NCBI RefSeq assembly: GCF_014205845.1
Contig: NZ_JACHCR010000011.1
Location: 62,001-126,000 of the forward strand
Source of the DNA: Mucilaginibacter cryoferens
GTDB taxonomy: Bacteria; Bacteroidota; Bacteroidia; Sphingobacteriales; Sphingobacteriaceae
Direction of reading: 5' to 3'
Length of the DNA stretch: 64,000 nt
Under the pieces are notes generated by a model. It saw only the letters and a list, made by a program, of their open reading frames with translations. It searched no databases and was not told the origin of the DNA. This document shows positions 8,471-16,952 of the stretch, piece after piece. How positions within the stretch are numbered: position 1 is the first letter of the stretch; every line of letters starts with the position of its first letter. The position numbers were made by a program, and so were the translations under genes.

Positions 8471-11400
8471 TTAACTGAACAAAAATGCAATATCCTCCTT
8501 GTTTAATTTCTTTACAAAGCCGCTATCTTCATTGATGAGATCATCTGCCAGAGTTTTCTTTTTTTGTTGGAGCAGCAATATTTTTTCTTCTACGGTATCT
8601 TTACAGATCATCTTGTAAGCGAAAATTTTACGGGTTTGGCCAATGCGGTGCGTTCGGTCTATTGCCTGTTGTTCGGTTGCCGGGTTCCACCATGGGTCAA
8701 CCAGGTATACATAATCTGCAGCAGTTAAATTAAGGCCTACGCCGCCTGCTTTTAACGAAATAAGGAACACTTTAATAGTTTCATCTTCCTGGAAACGCTT
8801 AACCTCATCTTTTCTTTTTGCACCTGGGGTGCTGCCATCCAGGTAGCAATAAGGTAAACCGGCAGTATCAAGCCCCTTACCTATCAGATGTAGCATTTCG
8901 GTAAACTGCGAAAATACCAGCAGCTTGTGGCCGCCCGAGTTTTCCTGTATCTCGCGCATCAGTTCCTCTGTTTTTACCGATTCGTCTGTTGAACCGGCAT
9001 CTCCTTTTATCAGTGCCGGATGATCACAGATCTGGCGAAGCCGAAGCAAGCCTTCCAGCACGTAAATACCTGATTTGCCCATACCTTCTTCATCAATTTT
9101 TTTGAGCAACATATTGCGATAATAGTTCTTGTACTCATCGTACATGGCCCGTTGGGCTTTGTTCATGCTGCACCATAATATAGTTTCGGTTTTATCGGGC
9201 AGATCGGTGGCTACTTGTTCTTTAGTACGTCGTAGCATAAACGGATAAACCATGCGGCGTAGTTGTTCTGCCTTTTGTTTATCGGCAAACTTATCTATGG
9301 GGCTCGCAAACTCGCGTTTAAAAAATTCCCGGTTACCTAAAAAGCCGGGGTTAATAAAGTTAAACTGCGCAAACAAATCATAAGTATTGTTTTGTACAGG
9401 AGTGCCGCTTAGTATCAACCTGTTTTTGGCATTAAGTAATTGTAATGACTTGGTAACCTGGGCATCGGGGTTTTTAATGGCCTGGCTTTCATCTAAAATA
9501 ATATAATGCCAGTTAAATTTAATCAGGTGTTCTACATCTAACCTTACTACGCCATAGGTGGTTAAAACAATATCAAATTGCTCAAAGTGGCTATCGTCAA
9601 AACTGCGCAGGTTGCCGTAATAGGTATGGTATTTTAATGAGGGGCAAAACTTATCAAGCTCACTCTCCCAGTTAAATATAAGAGATGTAGGGCAAACGAT
9701 AAGGTGAGTACTGCCCGGATGTTGCTCTTTTAAAAATTGCAAAAAAGTAATAGCCTGCAGGGTTTTGCCAAGTCCCATATCATCGGCCAGGCAACCGCCC
9801 CAGCCCAGGTCATTAAGGGCCTGCAACCACTGAAAGCCAGCAAGCTGGTAAGGGCGTAACAGTGCGTTGATATTGGCCGATGGCGCTACGTATGTTTGTT
9901 CGCCTTTATAGTTGAGCAGCCTGTTTTTCTTTTCAAGTATTTCCTGTTCAATTTGCTTGTTATTTAGCTTGGCTCCAAGCTCATCCAAAATGCTGTAATG
10001 CAGTTTACTGATCCTCACATTGCCATCTTTTTCGGTGCCTATTTTAAGTAACAGGCCATATTGGTCCAGCCATTCTTCCGGTATTAGGCCAAGGGTGCCA
10101 TCGTCAAGCAAAACTGCTTCCTGCCTATTTAAAATTGCTTTGCGGATATCTTTTAACGCAACCTGTTGGTCGCCCCAATGAATTTCTATCTCCAGGTCGA
10201 ACCAATCAATGCCGCTGCCGGCTTTAATGTCAAATGTTGGGGTATTGGTGTTGTATCTAAATGTTTTTAAATCCTGCAAGCCAAAAACAGGGTAGCCGGC
10301 ATCCTGCACCTGCTGTATCATGTTTAAAAACCAATTGCCTTTCATTACCTCGGCAAAGGGCAAAAAATAATAGAGATTATTGCGTTGTGTTAAAAATTTG
10401 GAGTGCAACGTTCGCAGGTATTCATATAGTCGTTTTTCTTCGGCCTTGTTTCGCTTTAATATGGTAATGCCATCTTTGTTTTGCTGTATATTCTCCAGGT
10501 TATCGTCATAGTCTATCAAAATATCGCCATACTCAAACCGCGGTTTAAGCATCAGGTATTTATCCTCAAATTCAGATACCAGTAAATGCGCTGTTGGTTC
10601 GGGATTGATGAACTCAAAGTTCAGCGAGTTATCTACAACTACATCATACTTACTTTGTAAAGGTAATAGCACATTGCGTATCACATCAAGCTTATCACTC
10701 AGCGGAAATTTAAGCTGACCAAACTCAAACCTTTGCATCAACACAAGATCTTCCTGGTTTTTGGGTATGTATAGTGTGTTATTGATGTCTATTATCATCC
10801 CGCTTCTTAAAGTGTATTTATCGGGCGATAGCAAATCCCCATTGTCAATATCCAACTGCATATTAACAGTTATGAAGCGTGCATCGGCATGGGCGTTAAA
10901 AACCAGTTTTACAGGCGTGATGCTTAAATTAACAGGCTTCACAGCGGCATTGCTAAATGGACCCTGGGTAAGCTGGTAAACATAAGGTTCGTTGCAAAGC
11001 GTTGGCCATAAGTTCTGTAAAAGCTCCATGTAATGGATCTGTAACTTGGTGGTATCTTTATCAAACAGGTATTGCCATGGGTTGGCATAGGTTTTTAAAT
11101 GCGAACTGCCGTTTTTAGTCATCCAGTCGACTAGCTTTTGATCACTAAACTCAACCAGGGTAGTATATACATCGTCGCTTAATGCATGTAATGACGATAG
11201 ATTTTCGGGATTATGGATTGACATTTTCTTTACCGATGCCTTGCCATTTTTATTGCGCACATATAGCGGCTCAAACTCAAAGCCAATATGTCTTGCCGAT
11301 ATAAAATTGAACAGGAAGCCAATCTCGTAATCAACAATAACATTGGCCGGGAGTTGTGGCCGTAACGCATGATAGGCAATATCGGCATTGCCTAAAATTT

Positions 11401-12253
11401 GTTGTTTTATCTCTTGTAAAAATTTGGCATTCCCGGCCTTAATTAAATACGCTGGTTTGTTTTTTATTGATAGTTCGCCCCATGGCGATATATTCCATTC
11501 GAAGTCCCCGGCTTCCGGATCATTAACATTAAGCCCGTATGCAGCCAGCAGTTTGTTTTTTTCGACGGTAAAATCTTTAAATTGCCTAAAGTAGTAACGA
11601 TTGCTAAAATACTCCAGGTACGCGAAACTTGCTCTTGTATGTTTGCAAAGCGGATGTGTATGATCATTACACGAACAACGCGTTGCAAAGTTATTTTTTC
11701 CGTCAAAAACAATACTTACATCAGTTTTTATTTTTGCCGTTTCGTTGCATTTAAACCGCTGATGAGGTGTTTCTAAATCTATCGGCTTTATTTTTTCCGC
11801 CAATCTGTTAATAACTGTATAGTTGGTATAGCCAGATAGTTTTTGTAACAAATAGTCGTCAATATCATCCATTTGAAAATGGAAGTAGCCTTCCTCATCG
11901 GTAACAATAACCTTTTTCTGAGTGTCAATTATATTGTCCTCATCATCTTCAGCTGTTTCTTCAATGTTATCCTTTAATAGCATTGCTGCTGCAACACAAT
12001 GTTTACAATCGCCATATTCATCAAATGCAATGCAATCACACGAAATGAAAAAATCAGGATAGCTGTTACTATCAATTTCTACATTATAGACCTGATAGCC
12101 TTTATCGCTTGGGATTGCCAATGAATAAGCCCCATTACCCGTTTCTGTTACATCAGCATCCCATTGTATGTTGTCCAAAATGTATAATGCTTTTGTTAGC
12201 TGATTTTTTGATTGTTGATACAGGTAATTGTCTATTTTGTTGAGTAGATGCAT
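8471..12253 (-). CDS. SNF2/SWI2 family DEAD/DEAH-like helicase with SWIM zinc motifs
   Basis: 1260 residues. The C-terminal third is a complete SNF2 ATPase: motif I ADDMGLGKT (about 824), motif II LDESQ (about 922, so DESQ in place of DEAH), SGTPVQN, then helicase lobe 2 with VFSQFTEM, AGGVGLNLTAADYV and HRIGQTRK (about 1203). The N-terminal half carries two SWIM-like zinc motifs: CDC...CKHC at about 72-86 and CSC...CKH at about 190-205. Proteins of this HepA/RapA-like group use ATP to translocate on DNA and remodel protein-DNA complexes; the exact bacterial role is unclear. It is monocistronic and diverges from ispH across 253 bp. Confidence 0.93.
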   Translation of the reverse strand: MHLLNKIDNYLYQQSKNQLTKALYILDNIQWDADVTETGNGAYSLAIPSDKGYQVYNVEIDSNSYPDFFISCDCIAFDEYGDCKHCVAAAMLLKDNIEETAEDDEDNIIDTQKKVIVTDEEGYFHFQMDDIDDYLLQKLSGYTNYTVINRLAEKIKPIDLETPHQRFKCNETAKIKTDVSIVFDGKNNFATRCSCNDHTHPLCKHTRASFAYLEYFSNRYYFRQFKDFTVEKNKLLAAYGLNVNDPEAGDFEWNISPWGELSIKNKPAYLIKAGNAKFLQEIKQQILGNADIAYHALRPQLPANVIVDYEIGFLFNFISARHIGFEFEPLYVRNKNGKASVKKMSIHNPENLSSLHALSDDVYTTLVEFSDQKLVDWMTKNGSSHLKTYANPWQYLFDKDTTKLQIHYMELLQNLWPTLCNEPYVYQLTQGPFSNAAVKPVNLSITPVKLVFNAHADARFITVNMQLDIDNGDLLSPDKYTLRSGMIIDINNTLYIPKNQEDLVLMQRFEFGQLKFPLSDKLDVIRNVLLPLQSKYDVVVDNSLNFEFINPEPTAHLLVSEFEDKYLMLKPRFEYGDILIDYDDNLENIQQNKDGITILKRNKAEEKRLYEYLRTLHSKFLTQRNNLYYFLPFAEVMKGNWFLNMIQQVQDAGYPVFGLQDLKTFRYNTNTPTFDIKAGSGIDWFDLEIEIHWGDQQVALKDIRKAILNRQEAVLLDDGTLGLIPEEWLDQYGLLLKIGTEKDGNVRISKLHYSILDELGAKLNNKQIEQEILEKKNRLLNYKGEQTYVAPSANINALLRPYQLAGFQWLQALNDLGWGGCLADDMGLGKTLQAITFLQFLKEQHPGSTHLIVCPTSLIFNWESELDKFCPSLKYHTYYGNLRSFDDSHFEQFDIVLTTYGVVRLDVEHLIKFNWHYIILDESQAIKNPDAQVTKSLQLLNAKNRLILSGTPVQNNTYDLFAQFNFINPGFLGNREFFKREFASPIDKFADKQKAEQLRRMVYPFMLRRTKEQVATDLPDKTETILWCSMNKAQRAMYDEYKNYYRNMLLKKIDEEGMGKSGIYVLEGLLRLRQICDHPALIKGDAGSTDESVKTEELMREIQENSGGHKLLVFSQFTEMLHLIGKGLDTAGLPYCYLDGSTPGAKRKDEVKRFQEDETIKVFLISLKAGGVGLNLTAADYVYLVDPWWNPATEQQAIDRTHRIGQTRKIFAYKMICKDTVEEKILLLQQKKKTLADDLINEDSGFVKKLNKEDIAFLFS

Positions 12254-12491
12254 TTTATTAGAAGGTATTGCTCTGCATTAGAATTGCGTGTAAGTAAAAT
12301 TAACTTTTTTTAAATACAAGAATATAAAAACGTATGTAAAGTTGATTGTTCACTAGGGAGGAATTAGAATTGTATTTATTTAAGCCTTAATTGCATAGCA
12401 AAATGAAATAAACGAGAGTCCCGCAAACCTTCCCCAATCCTTTAATCGTGTCAAATAATCGCCCGATACAACAAATTCGCAAACCAACAGT

Positions 12492-12499
12492 TATATTTG
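12492..12499 (+). promoter_or_regulatory. Possible -7 box TATATTTG for ispH
   Basis: TATATTTG fits TAnnTTTG and ends only 7 nt before the ispH ATG, so a transcript from it would have almost no leader. There is no TTG at the expected -33 position. Confidence 0.35.
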
Positions 12500-12506
12500 C
12501 AACATC

Positions 12507-13358
12507 ATGGGAGCGTACAATTTACAGGTTACTATCGATCAGGATTCGGGCTTTTGCTTTGGAGTAGTTTACGCCATTGACATGGCCGAAGAGATATTGG
12601 CCGAAGACGGTTACCTGTACTGCCTTGGCGATATTGTACATAACGACGAGGAAGTAGAACGCCTTAAAGCCCGGGGCTTGCGCATTATTGAACACGCCGA
12701 ACTGAAAAACCTGCGTAACGAGAAAGTGCTTATCCGCGCCCATGGCGAAGCTCCTGATACCTATCGTACCGCTTTAGAAAATAACATCACTCTTATAGAT
12801 GCATCGTGCCCGGTAGTGTTAAAACTGCAAAACCGCATCAAAACCTCTTACGATTCTAACGAGAAGATCCTCATTTTCGGTAAGCATGGTCATGCCGAGG
12901 TTATTGGCCTTGAGGGACAAACCAACAATGAGGCCCTGGTTTTTCAGGATATTGCCGAGTTGGATAATGTGGAACTGCCTCAAAATATTACCCTGTATAG
13001 CCAAACCACCAAGAGCATGGCAAAGTTTTACAGTGTGAAGGATGAGTTAATTTCAAGAGGGTACAACCTGAAAGCTAATGATACCATCTGCCGTCAGGTA
13101 TCAAACCGCGATAAGGATCTGCCAAAGTTTGCTAACCGTTTTGATAAGATCGTTTTTGTATCGGGCAAAAAATCATCTAATGGAAAGGTATTGTTTGAGG
13201 TTTGCCGCAAGCATAACCCAAATACGTACTTCATTTCCTCCTCAGATGAGTTGGATCAATCTATGTTCTCGCCAAATGATACAGTAGGCATTGCAGGTGC
13301 CACATCAACTCCTATGTGGCTGATGCAACATGTAAAAGAAGCTATTGAAAGTATTTAA
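12507..13358 (+). CDS. ispH: 4-hydroxy-3-methylbut-2-enyl diphosphate reductase
   Basis: 283 residues. The three cysteines that hold the Fe-S cluster are present: Cys in GFCFGVVYAID (about 17), in DASCPVV (about 97) and in NDTICRQVSNRD (about 195). IRAHGE, GKHGHAEV and SGKKSSNG are the substrate-pocket motifs. IspH carries out the last step of the methylerythritol phosphate pathway, reducing HMBPP to IPP and DMAPP. The downstream crtW starts 21 nt after its stop, so the last isoprenoid-precursor step and a carotenoid-tailoring enzyme probably share a transcript. Confidence 0.95.
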   Translation: MGAYNLQVTIDQDSGFCFGVVYAIDMAEEILAEDGYLYCLGDIVHNDEEVERLKARGLRIIEHAELKNLRNEKVLIRAHGEAPDTYRTALENNITLIDASCPVVLKLQNRIKTSYDSNEKILIFGKHGHAEVIGLEGQTNNEALVFQDIAELDNVELPQNITLYSQTTKSMAKFYSVKDELISRGYNLKANDTICRQVSNRDKDLPKFANRFDKIVFVSGKKSSNGKVLFEVCRKHNPNTYFISSSDELDQSMFSPNDTVGIAGATSTPMWLMQHVKEAIESI

Positions 13359-13379
13359 CAGCACGCTTTTTGCTGGTAT

Positions 13380-14075
13380 ATGATCCGCATGCAAAAAAGT
13401 CCGCTTCCTATTGGTTTATTGGTTGCCCTGGTGGTAATAGGCTGCTGGGCTATCTCCATTATTTTATTAATGCAATGGCATTTTAGCTTTACCAATCCGC
13501 TGGTTTACCTTTTGGTATTAGTGCAGATGCATTTATATACCGGCTTGTTTATCACCGCGCACGATGCCATGCACGGCACTATCTCACCAAACCGCAGTAT
13601 TAATAATGCTGTCGGCTATATCTGCACATTTCTGTACGCTTCTTTCTGGTATCCGCAGTTGTATGTTAAGCACCACATGCATCACAGCCATGTACATACA
13701 CATCAAGACCCTGATTACCACCATGGAAGCTTTTGGAGTTGGTATGTGAGGTTTATCCGCAACTACTTATCTATATGGCAAATTGTAGTAATGGCTGTAT
13801 TGTTTAATATTTTAAAGCTGTGGGTAGCACAACCTAACCTATTACTGTTTTGGGTAGCGCCATCGTTACTGAGTACATTGCAACTCTTTTACTTTGGCAC
13901 CTATCAGCCTCACAAGGGCGAGCATGATAACCAGTATTTTGCCCGCAGCCAAAAGAAAAACCATGTGCTGGCATTTTTAAGCTGCTACTTTTTTGGGTAT
14001 CATTATCAGCATCATCACTCGCCGGGCACGCCGTGGTGGATGCTGTGGAATAGCGAAGCCAGCAATAAAAAATAA
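13380..14075 (+). CDS. crtW: Beta-carotene ketolase (CrtW-type di-iron membrane oxygenase)
   Basis: 231 residues with about four hydrophobic helices and the histidine boxes of the fatty-acid desaturase/CrtW superfamily: HDAMHG (about 61), HHMHHSH (about 98) and HYQHHHSPGTPWW (about 208). The LFYFGTYQPH stretch before the last box and the SPGTPWW end are hallmarks of CrtW and not of acyl desaturases. CrtW adds 4-keto groups to beta-ionone rings, giving echinenone, canthaxanthin or, with CrtZ, astaxanthin. The position 21 nt after ispH supports an isoprenoid role. No other crt gene is in the window, so the actual carotenoid cannot be predicted. An MIRM start (13380) or the Met at residue 4 are both possible. 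Confidence 0.85.
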   Translation: MIRMQKSPLPIGLLVALVVIGCWAISIILLMQWHFSFTNPLVYLLVLVQMHLYTGLFITAHDAMHGTISPNRSINNAVGYICTFLYASFWYPQLYVKHHMHHSHVHTHQDPDYHHGSFWSWYVRFIRNYLSIWQIVVMAVLFNILKLWVAQPNLLLFWVAPSLLSTLQLFYFGTYQPHKGEHDNQYFARSQKKNHVLAFLSCYFFGYHYQHHHSPGTPWWMLWNSEASNKK

Positions 14076-14124
14076 GTTAAGCAAAGGAAACTTTAATTTC
14101 TGATGCTAACCTCCTGATTCGTCC

Positions 14125-14469
14125 TCAATGTACTTCAAACTGATCCGGGCGGCTGGCCACTACTTCGGGCTGGTCTTTAAACATTTCGAAAACACCGGTA
14201 ACGCAAACAGCCTTGTGTTTGATATTGGGCAGATCGAGCGTTACTTTATTGCCCTTCACCGCTATGGTGTATTTCTGATGTGGATACGCACCTCCCATAT
14301 TAAGGAGTGTAAGTGTATCGCTTACAATTCTTAACGAGTAAACGGTATCGCACAGGGTGCCTGTTTTACCCAGATGTGCTTTAAAATCGTTTGCATTAAA
14401 TTTATTCTGGGCTTTAGCTCCTGCTATAAACGCTAATAATGCAAAAGCAAGTAATAATATTTTTTTCAT
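14125..14469 (-). CDS. Small secreted protein with OB-fold-like C-terminus
   Basis: 114 residues from the preferred ATG at 14469 (the ATG at 14478 would add Met-Cys-Phe before the basic MKK). A classic signal peptide, LLLAFALLAFIAGAKAQ, is followed by an approximately 90-residue mature part. The C-terminal stretch AVCVTGVFEMFKDQPEVV resembles the strand pattern of small OB-fold proteins. It is probably periplasmic or exported; function unknown. It lies convergent to crtW. Confidence 0.7.
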   Translation of the reverse strand: MKKILLLAFALLAFIAGAKAQNKFNANDFKAHLGKTGTLCDTVYSLRIVSDTLTLLNMGGAYPHQKYTIAVKGNKVTLDLPNIKHKAVCVTGVFEMFKDQPEVVASRPDQFEVH

Positions 14470-14655
14470 AAAACACAAATTTCACCAAGGTTGCGAATTG
14501 TACAAATGCAACTTTTGAATGCTTAAAGTTAAGTGTACTACCGTGTTAAAAATGCTGATAGCATAAATGTTACCAATCAAAATATGCGAAATTTCTAAAC
14601 CCAAAGCATCCGGGCGAAATAGGATGGAATTGGTGGTTAACCTGTAAGGTTCTTT

Positions 14656-14871
14656 TTATTCTTCTTTGGCTTTGGGCGCTACGTCGTCGTCGAGGTTTAA
14701 GGTAAAGGCCGATTCTGAGGCACGTGTTGCGGCATCAATGGCGGCAGTATCGGCAACATCATCATCCAGGCGTTGGTTGCCTGTATCCTTGCCTTCGTTT
14801 TGTTCGTATTCGTTGCCGGGGTCTTTTTCGTCCTGGCTATCTTCGAGATTTGGGTTCTCTGGCAGTGGCAT
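14656..14871 (-). CDS. Small acidic, probably disordered protein
   Basis: 71 residues, dominated by Asp, Glu, Asn and Gln, with no hydrophobic core, cysteine or signal peptide. Composition predicts an intrinsically disordered cytosolic protein. I recognise no family. The opposite-strand frame of similar length is low-complexity serine-rich and is the weaker candidate. Confidence 0.5.
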   Translation of the reverse strand: MPLPENPNLEDSQDEKDPGNEYEQNEGKDTGNQRLDDDVADTAAIDAATRASESAFTLNLDDDVAPKAKEE

Positions 14872-14977
14872 AATTTGTATGTTTTAATGTACTGTTTATA
14901 ACCTTAAATATAGCGGGTTGTTTTGAACATCTTGCAATCAAAATTTCCGGCAAAAAAGAAATCAGCATGTAATAGCC

Positions 14978-15460
14978 CTACTTCGTCTTCTCTACCCTTA
15001 AGCCCACATCACTAACCTCGTGCAGCGGATTATCGCGCATGTTTTGTTCAATCTCAAAATGATAATTGCCTGTGGCCGGAAATTTTATATTGGTTTGAAA
15101 AGGCACCTGGTAGCTGTATAGGTTGCCAGATCCTTTGCCCAGCCATTCGCCATCTTTACTGGCCAGTTTCAACTCGTACCGGGTAGTTTTTTTTAGTCCG
15201 CCGGGCGATGTTTGGTGAATAAGCACAAACAAATTGGAGTATTTATAAGCATCGGTTACCCGCACATTAAAGTATAGGTTGTAGGTGGCCTTATCGTCGT
15301 CTATCTTACAGTCAAACTTAGCCCGGTTTACGTACGACCAGTTATGATCTGTAATCAGGCTATTGGTATCCATAACCGCTTTAGAGTCGGTACAGCTACC
15401 CAACAGCACGGTAAATAACACACATGCTGCCAGGTAAAGTATCTTTTTAAACCGTTTCAT
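14978..15460 (-). CDS. gldH: Gliding motility lipoprotein GldH
   Basis: 160 residues with an N-terminal lipoprotein signal ending LLGSC (lipidated Cys about 23) and the GldH pattern: NHNW-like DHNWSYVNRAKFDC, NLYFNVRVTDAYKYSNLFV, then WLGKGSGNLYSYQVPF and a terminal EIEQNMRDNPL. GldH is an outer lipoprotein needed for gliding in Flavobacterium, yet is widely kept in non-gliding Bacteroidota. The gene starts 2 bp after ricT stops, in the conserved order holB-ricT-gldH. Confidence 0.93.
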   Translation of the reverse strand: MKRFKKILYLAACVLFTVLLGSCTDSKAVMDTNSLITDHNWSYVNRAKFDCKIDDDKATYNLYFNVRVTDAYKYSNLFVLIHQTSPGGLKKTTRYELKLASKDGEWLGKGSGNLYSYQVPFQTNIKFPATGNYHFEIEQNMRDNPLHEVSDVGLRVEKTK

Positions 15461-15462
15461 TT

Positions 15463-16950
15463 TTATTGTGGTGTATCCTGAGGTGGATTATTATTGTTGC
15501 GGTTTGGATTGTTGTTGTTATTTGGGCGGTTTGGCCTGTTGCGCCTGTTGTTCCCACCTCCACCTTCGGGTTTGCTCCCTCCTCCTTCTTGCGGCGGACG
15601 GTTACCCTGCTGCTGAGGCTTTGGCCCTTGCTGCGGAGCATGTTGCTGCTGCGGGCGGTTTCCCTGGTTTTGCGGCGGCCTGTTGCCTTTTGGCGGGCGG
15701 TTACCTTCTGGTGGTGCACCGGCAGGGCGCTCTGTTGCCGGGGCTGCGCTTTGCGGGCGTGGCTGGTTTGCGGGCCTGCCTTCGCCGCCCGGCTTTTGCT
15801 GCTGGTTGCGGTTTTTATTATTGTTGTTGTTATTTTTCTTTTGATTTTTGGTGCGGTTGCGGTCGTCAAGACGGGTAAGGCTGTCCTGGCCAACTACGTT
15901 TTCGTAGTCAAGCGCTTTAACCGTTTCTACCTCTTCCATTTCCATTTCGCCCAAATCGGCAGGTATAATGCCTTCGCGGTTCTGTTGTTGTACTTCTTTA
16001 ACCTTGGCTATTGGCATAGGTATCCAGGCCTCTTCGCGTGGGTAGCTAAACCACATGATCTTTTTAAAGATGTCGGTCTTTTGCAAGCGGGCATCCCCTT
16101 TTTCGGTTTTAAGCACGTTTACATTATCCGGGATGTGTTTAAGCGCATCCATGTAAGTATCCAGCTCGTAATTTAAACAGCATTTAAGCTTGCCGCATTG
16201 GCCGGCCAGCTTCAGCGTGTTTAAAGAAAGATTTTGGTAGCGGGCAGCCGAGGTGGAAACCGTTTTAAAATCGGTTAACCAGGTTGAGCAGCAAAGTTCG
16301 CGGCCACATGAGCCAATACCGCCTAAGCGGCTTGCTTCCTGCCTCATGCCTATCTGGCGCATCTCGATACGGATGCGGAAAGTTTCGGCCATTTTTTTGA
16401 TCAGTTCCCTGAAATCAACCCGGCCTTCGGCAGTATAATAAAAGGTAGCTTTGGTTTTATCGCCCTGGTAATCTACATCGCTCAGCTTCATGTTGAGCTT
16501 AAGATCCAACGCCAGCTTGCGCGATTTGTGCATGGTTTCCCACTCCAGATCTTTGGCCATTTTCCACTTATCCACATCGGCAACAGTTGCACGGCGGTAT
16601 ATCTTTTTAACCACGTCGGCTTCTTTTACATGGCGCTTGGTCATTTGCATGCGCACCAGCTCGCCGGTAATAGATACGTGACCAATATCATAACCACCTG
16701 TTGTGGCCTCAACGGCTACCAGGTCTCCGGCTTCCAGGTAAATATTATCGTTATTAAGGAAAAACTCCTTGCGTGAGCCTTTAAACTTTACTTCGATTAC
16801 CGGAAAAGGTTTATAGTTAGTTGGCATATCCATGTGGGATAGCCAATCGTAAACATCTAATTTGCTGCAACCATTGGTAAGGCAAGAGCCGTTACTTTTG
16901 CAGCCCGCAGGTGAGCATCCGCCCCCTGTTGAGCAACTTCCACATCCCAT
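15463..16950 (-). CDS. ricT: RicT/YaaT (PSP1 C-terminal domain) protein with long disordered tail
   Basis: 495 residues. The first 30 are cysteine-rich (Cys at 3, 6, 12, 17, 23 and 28). A PSP1/YaaT core occupies about 45-330, including VDFRELIKKMAETFRIRIEM, GIGSCGRELCCSTWL and GQCGKLKCCLNYE, whose paired cysteines are typical of the Fe-S-binding Ric proteins. From about 365 to the end it is low-complexity, rich in Asn, Gln, Pro, Gly and Arg. In Bacillus, RicT acts with RicA and RicF in RNA processing; the role in Bacteroidota is not settled. It sits between holB (2-bp gap) and gldH (2-bp gap), clearly one operon. Confidence 0.9.
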   Translation of the reverse strand: MGCGSCSTGGGCSPAGCKSNGSCLTNGCSKLDVYDWLSHMDMPTNYKPFPVIEVKFKGSRKEFFLNNDNIYLEAGDLVAVEATTGGYDIGHVSITGELVRMQMTKRHVKEADVVKKIYRRATVADVDKWKMAKDLEWETMHKSRKLALDLKLNMKLSDVDYQGDKTKATFYYTAEGRVDFRELIKKMAETFRIRIEMRQIGMRQEASRLGGIGSCGRELCCSTWLTDFKTVSTSAARYQNLSLNTLKLAGQCGKLKCCLNYELDTYMDALKHIPDNVNVLKTEKGDARLQKTDIFKKIMWFSYPREEAWIPMPIAKVKEVQQQNREGIIPADLGEMEMEEVETVKALDYENVVGQDSLTRLDDRNRTKNQKKNNNNNNKNRNQQQKPGGEGRPANQPRPQSAAPATERPAGAPPEGNRPPKGNRPPQNQGNRPQQQHAPQQGPKPQQQGNRPPQEGGGSKPEGGGGNNRRNRPNRPNNNNNPNRNNNNPPQDTPQ

Positions 16951-16952
16951 AA

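Noticed and set aside
12254..12506. Riboswitch or second small gene between the SNF2 gene and ispH
   Set aside because: The 253 bp are AT-rich and show no known aptamer or ORF.
15466..16176. Long plus-strand frames (136-236 residues, rich in Cys, Val and Ala) opposite ricT
   Set aside because: They arise from the antisense of the Asn/Gln/Pro/Gly-rich tail of RicT. Composition is biased, no domain is visible, and ricT is well supported.
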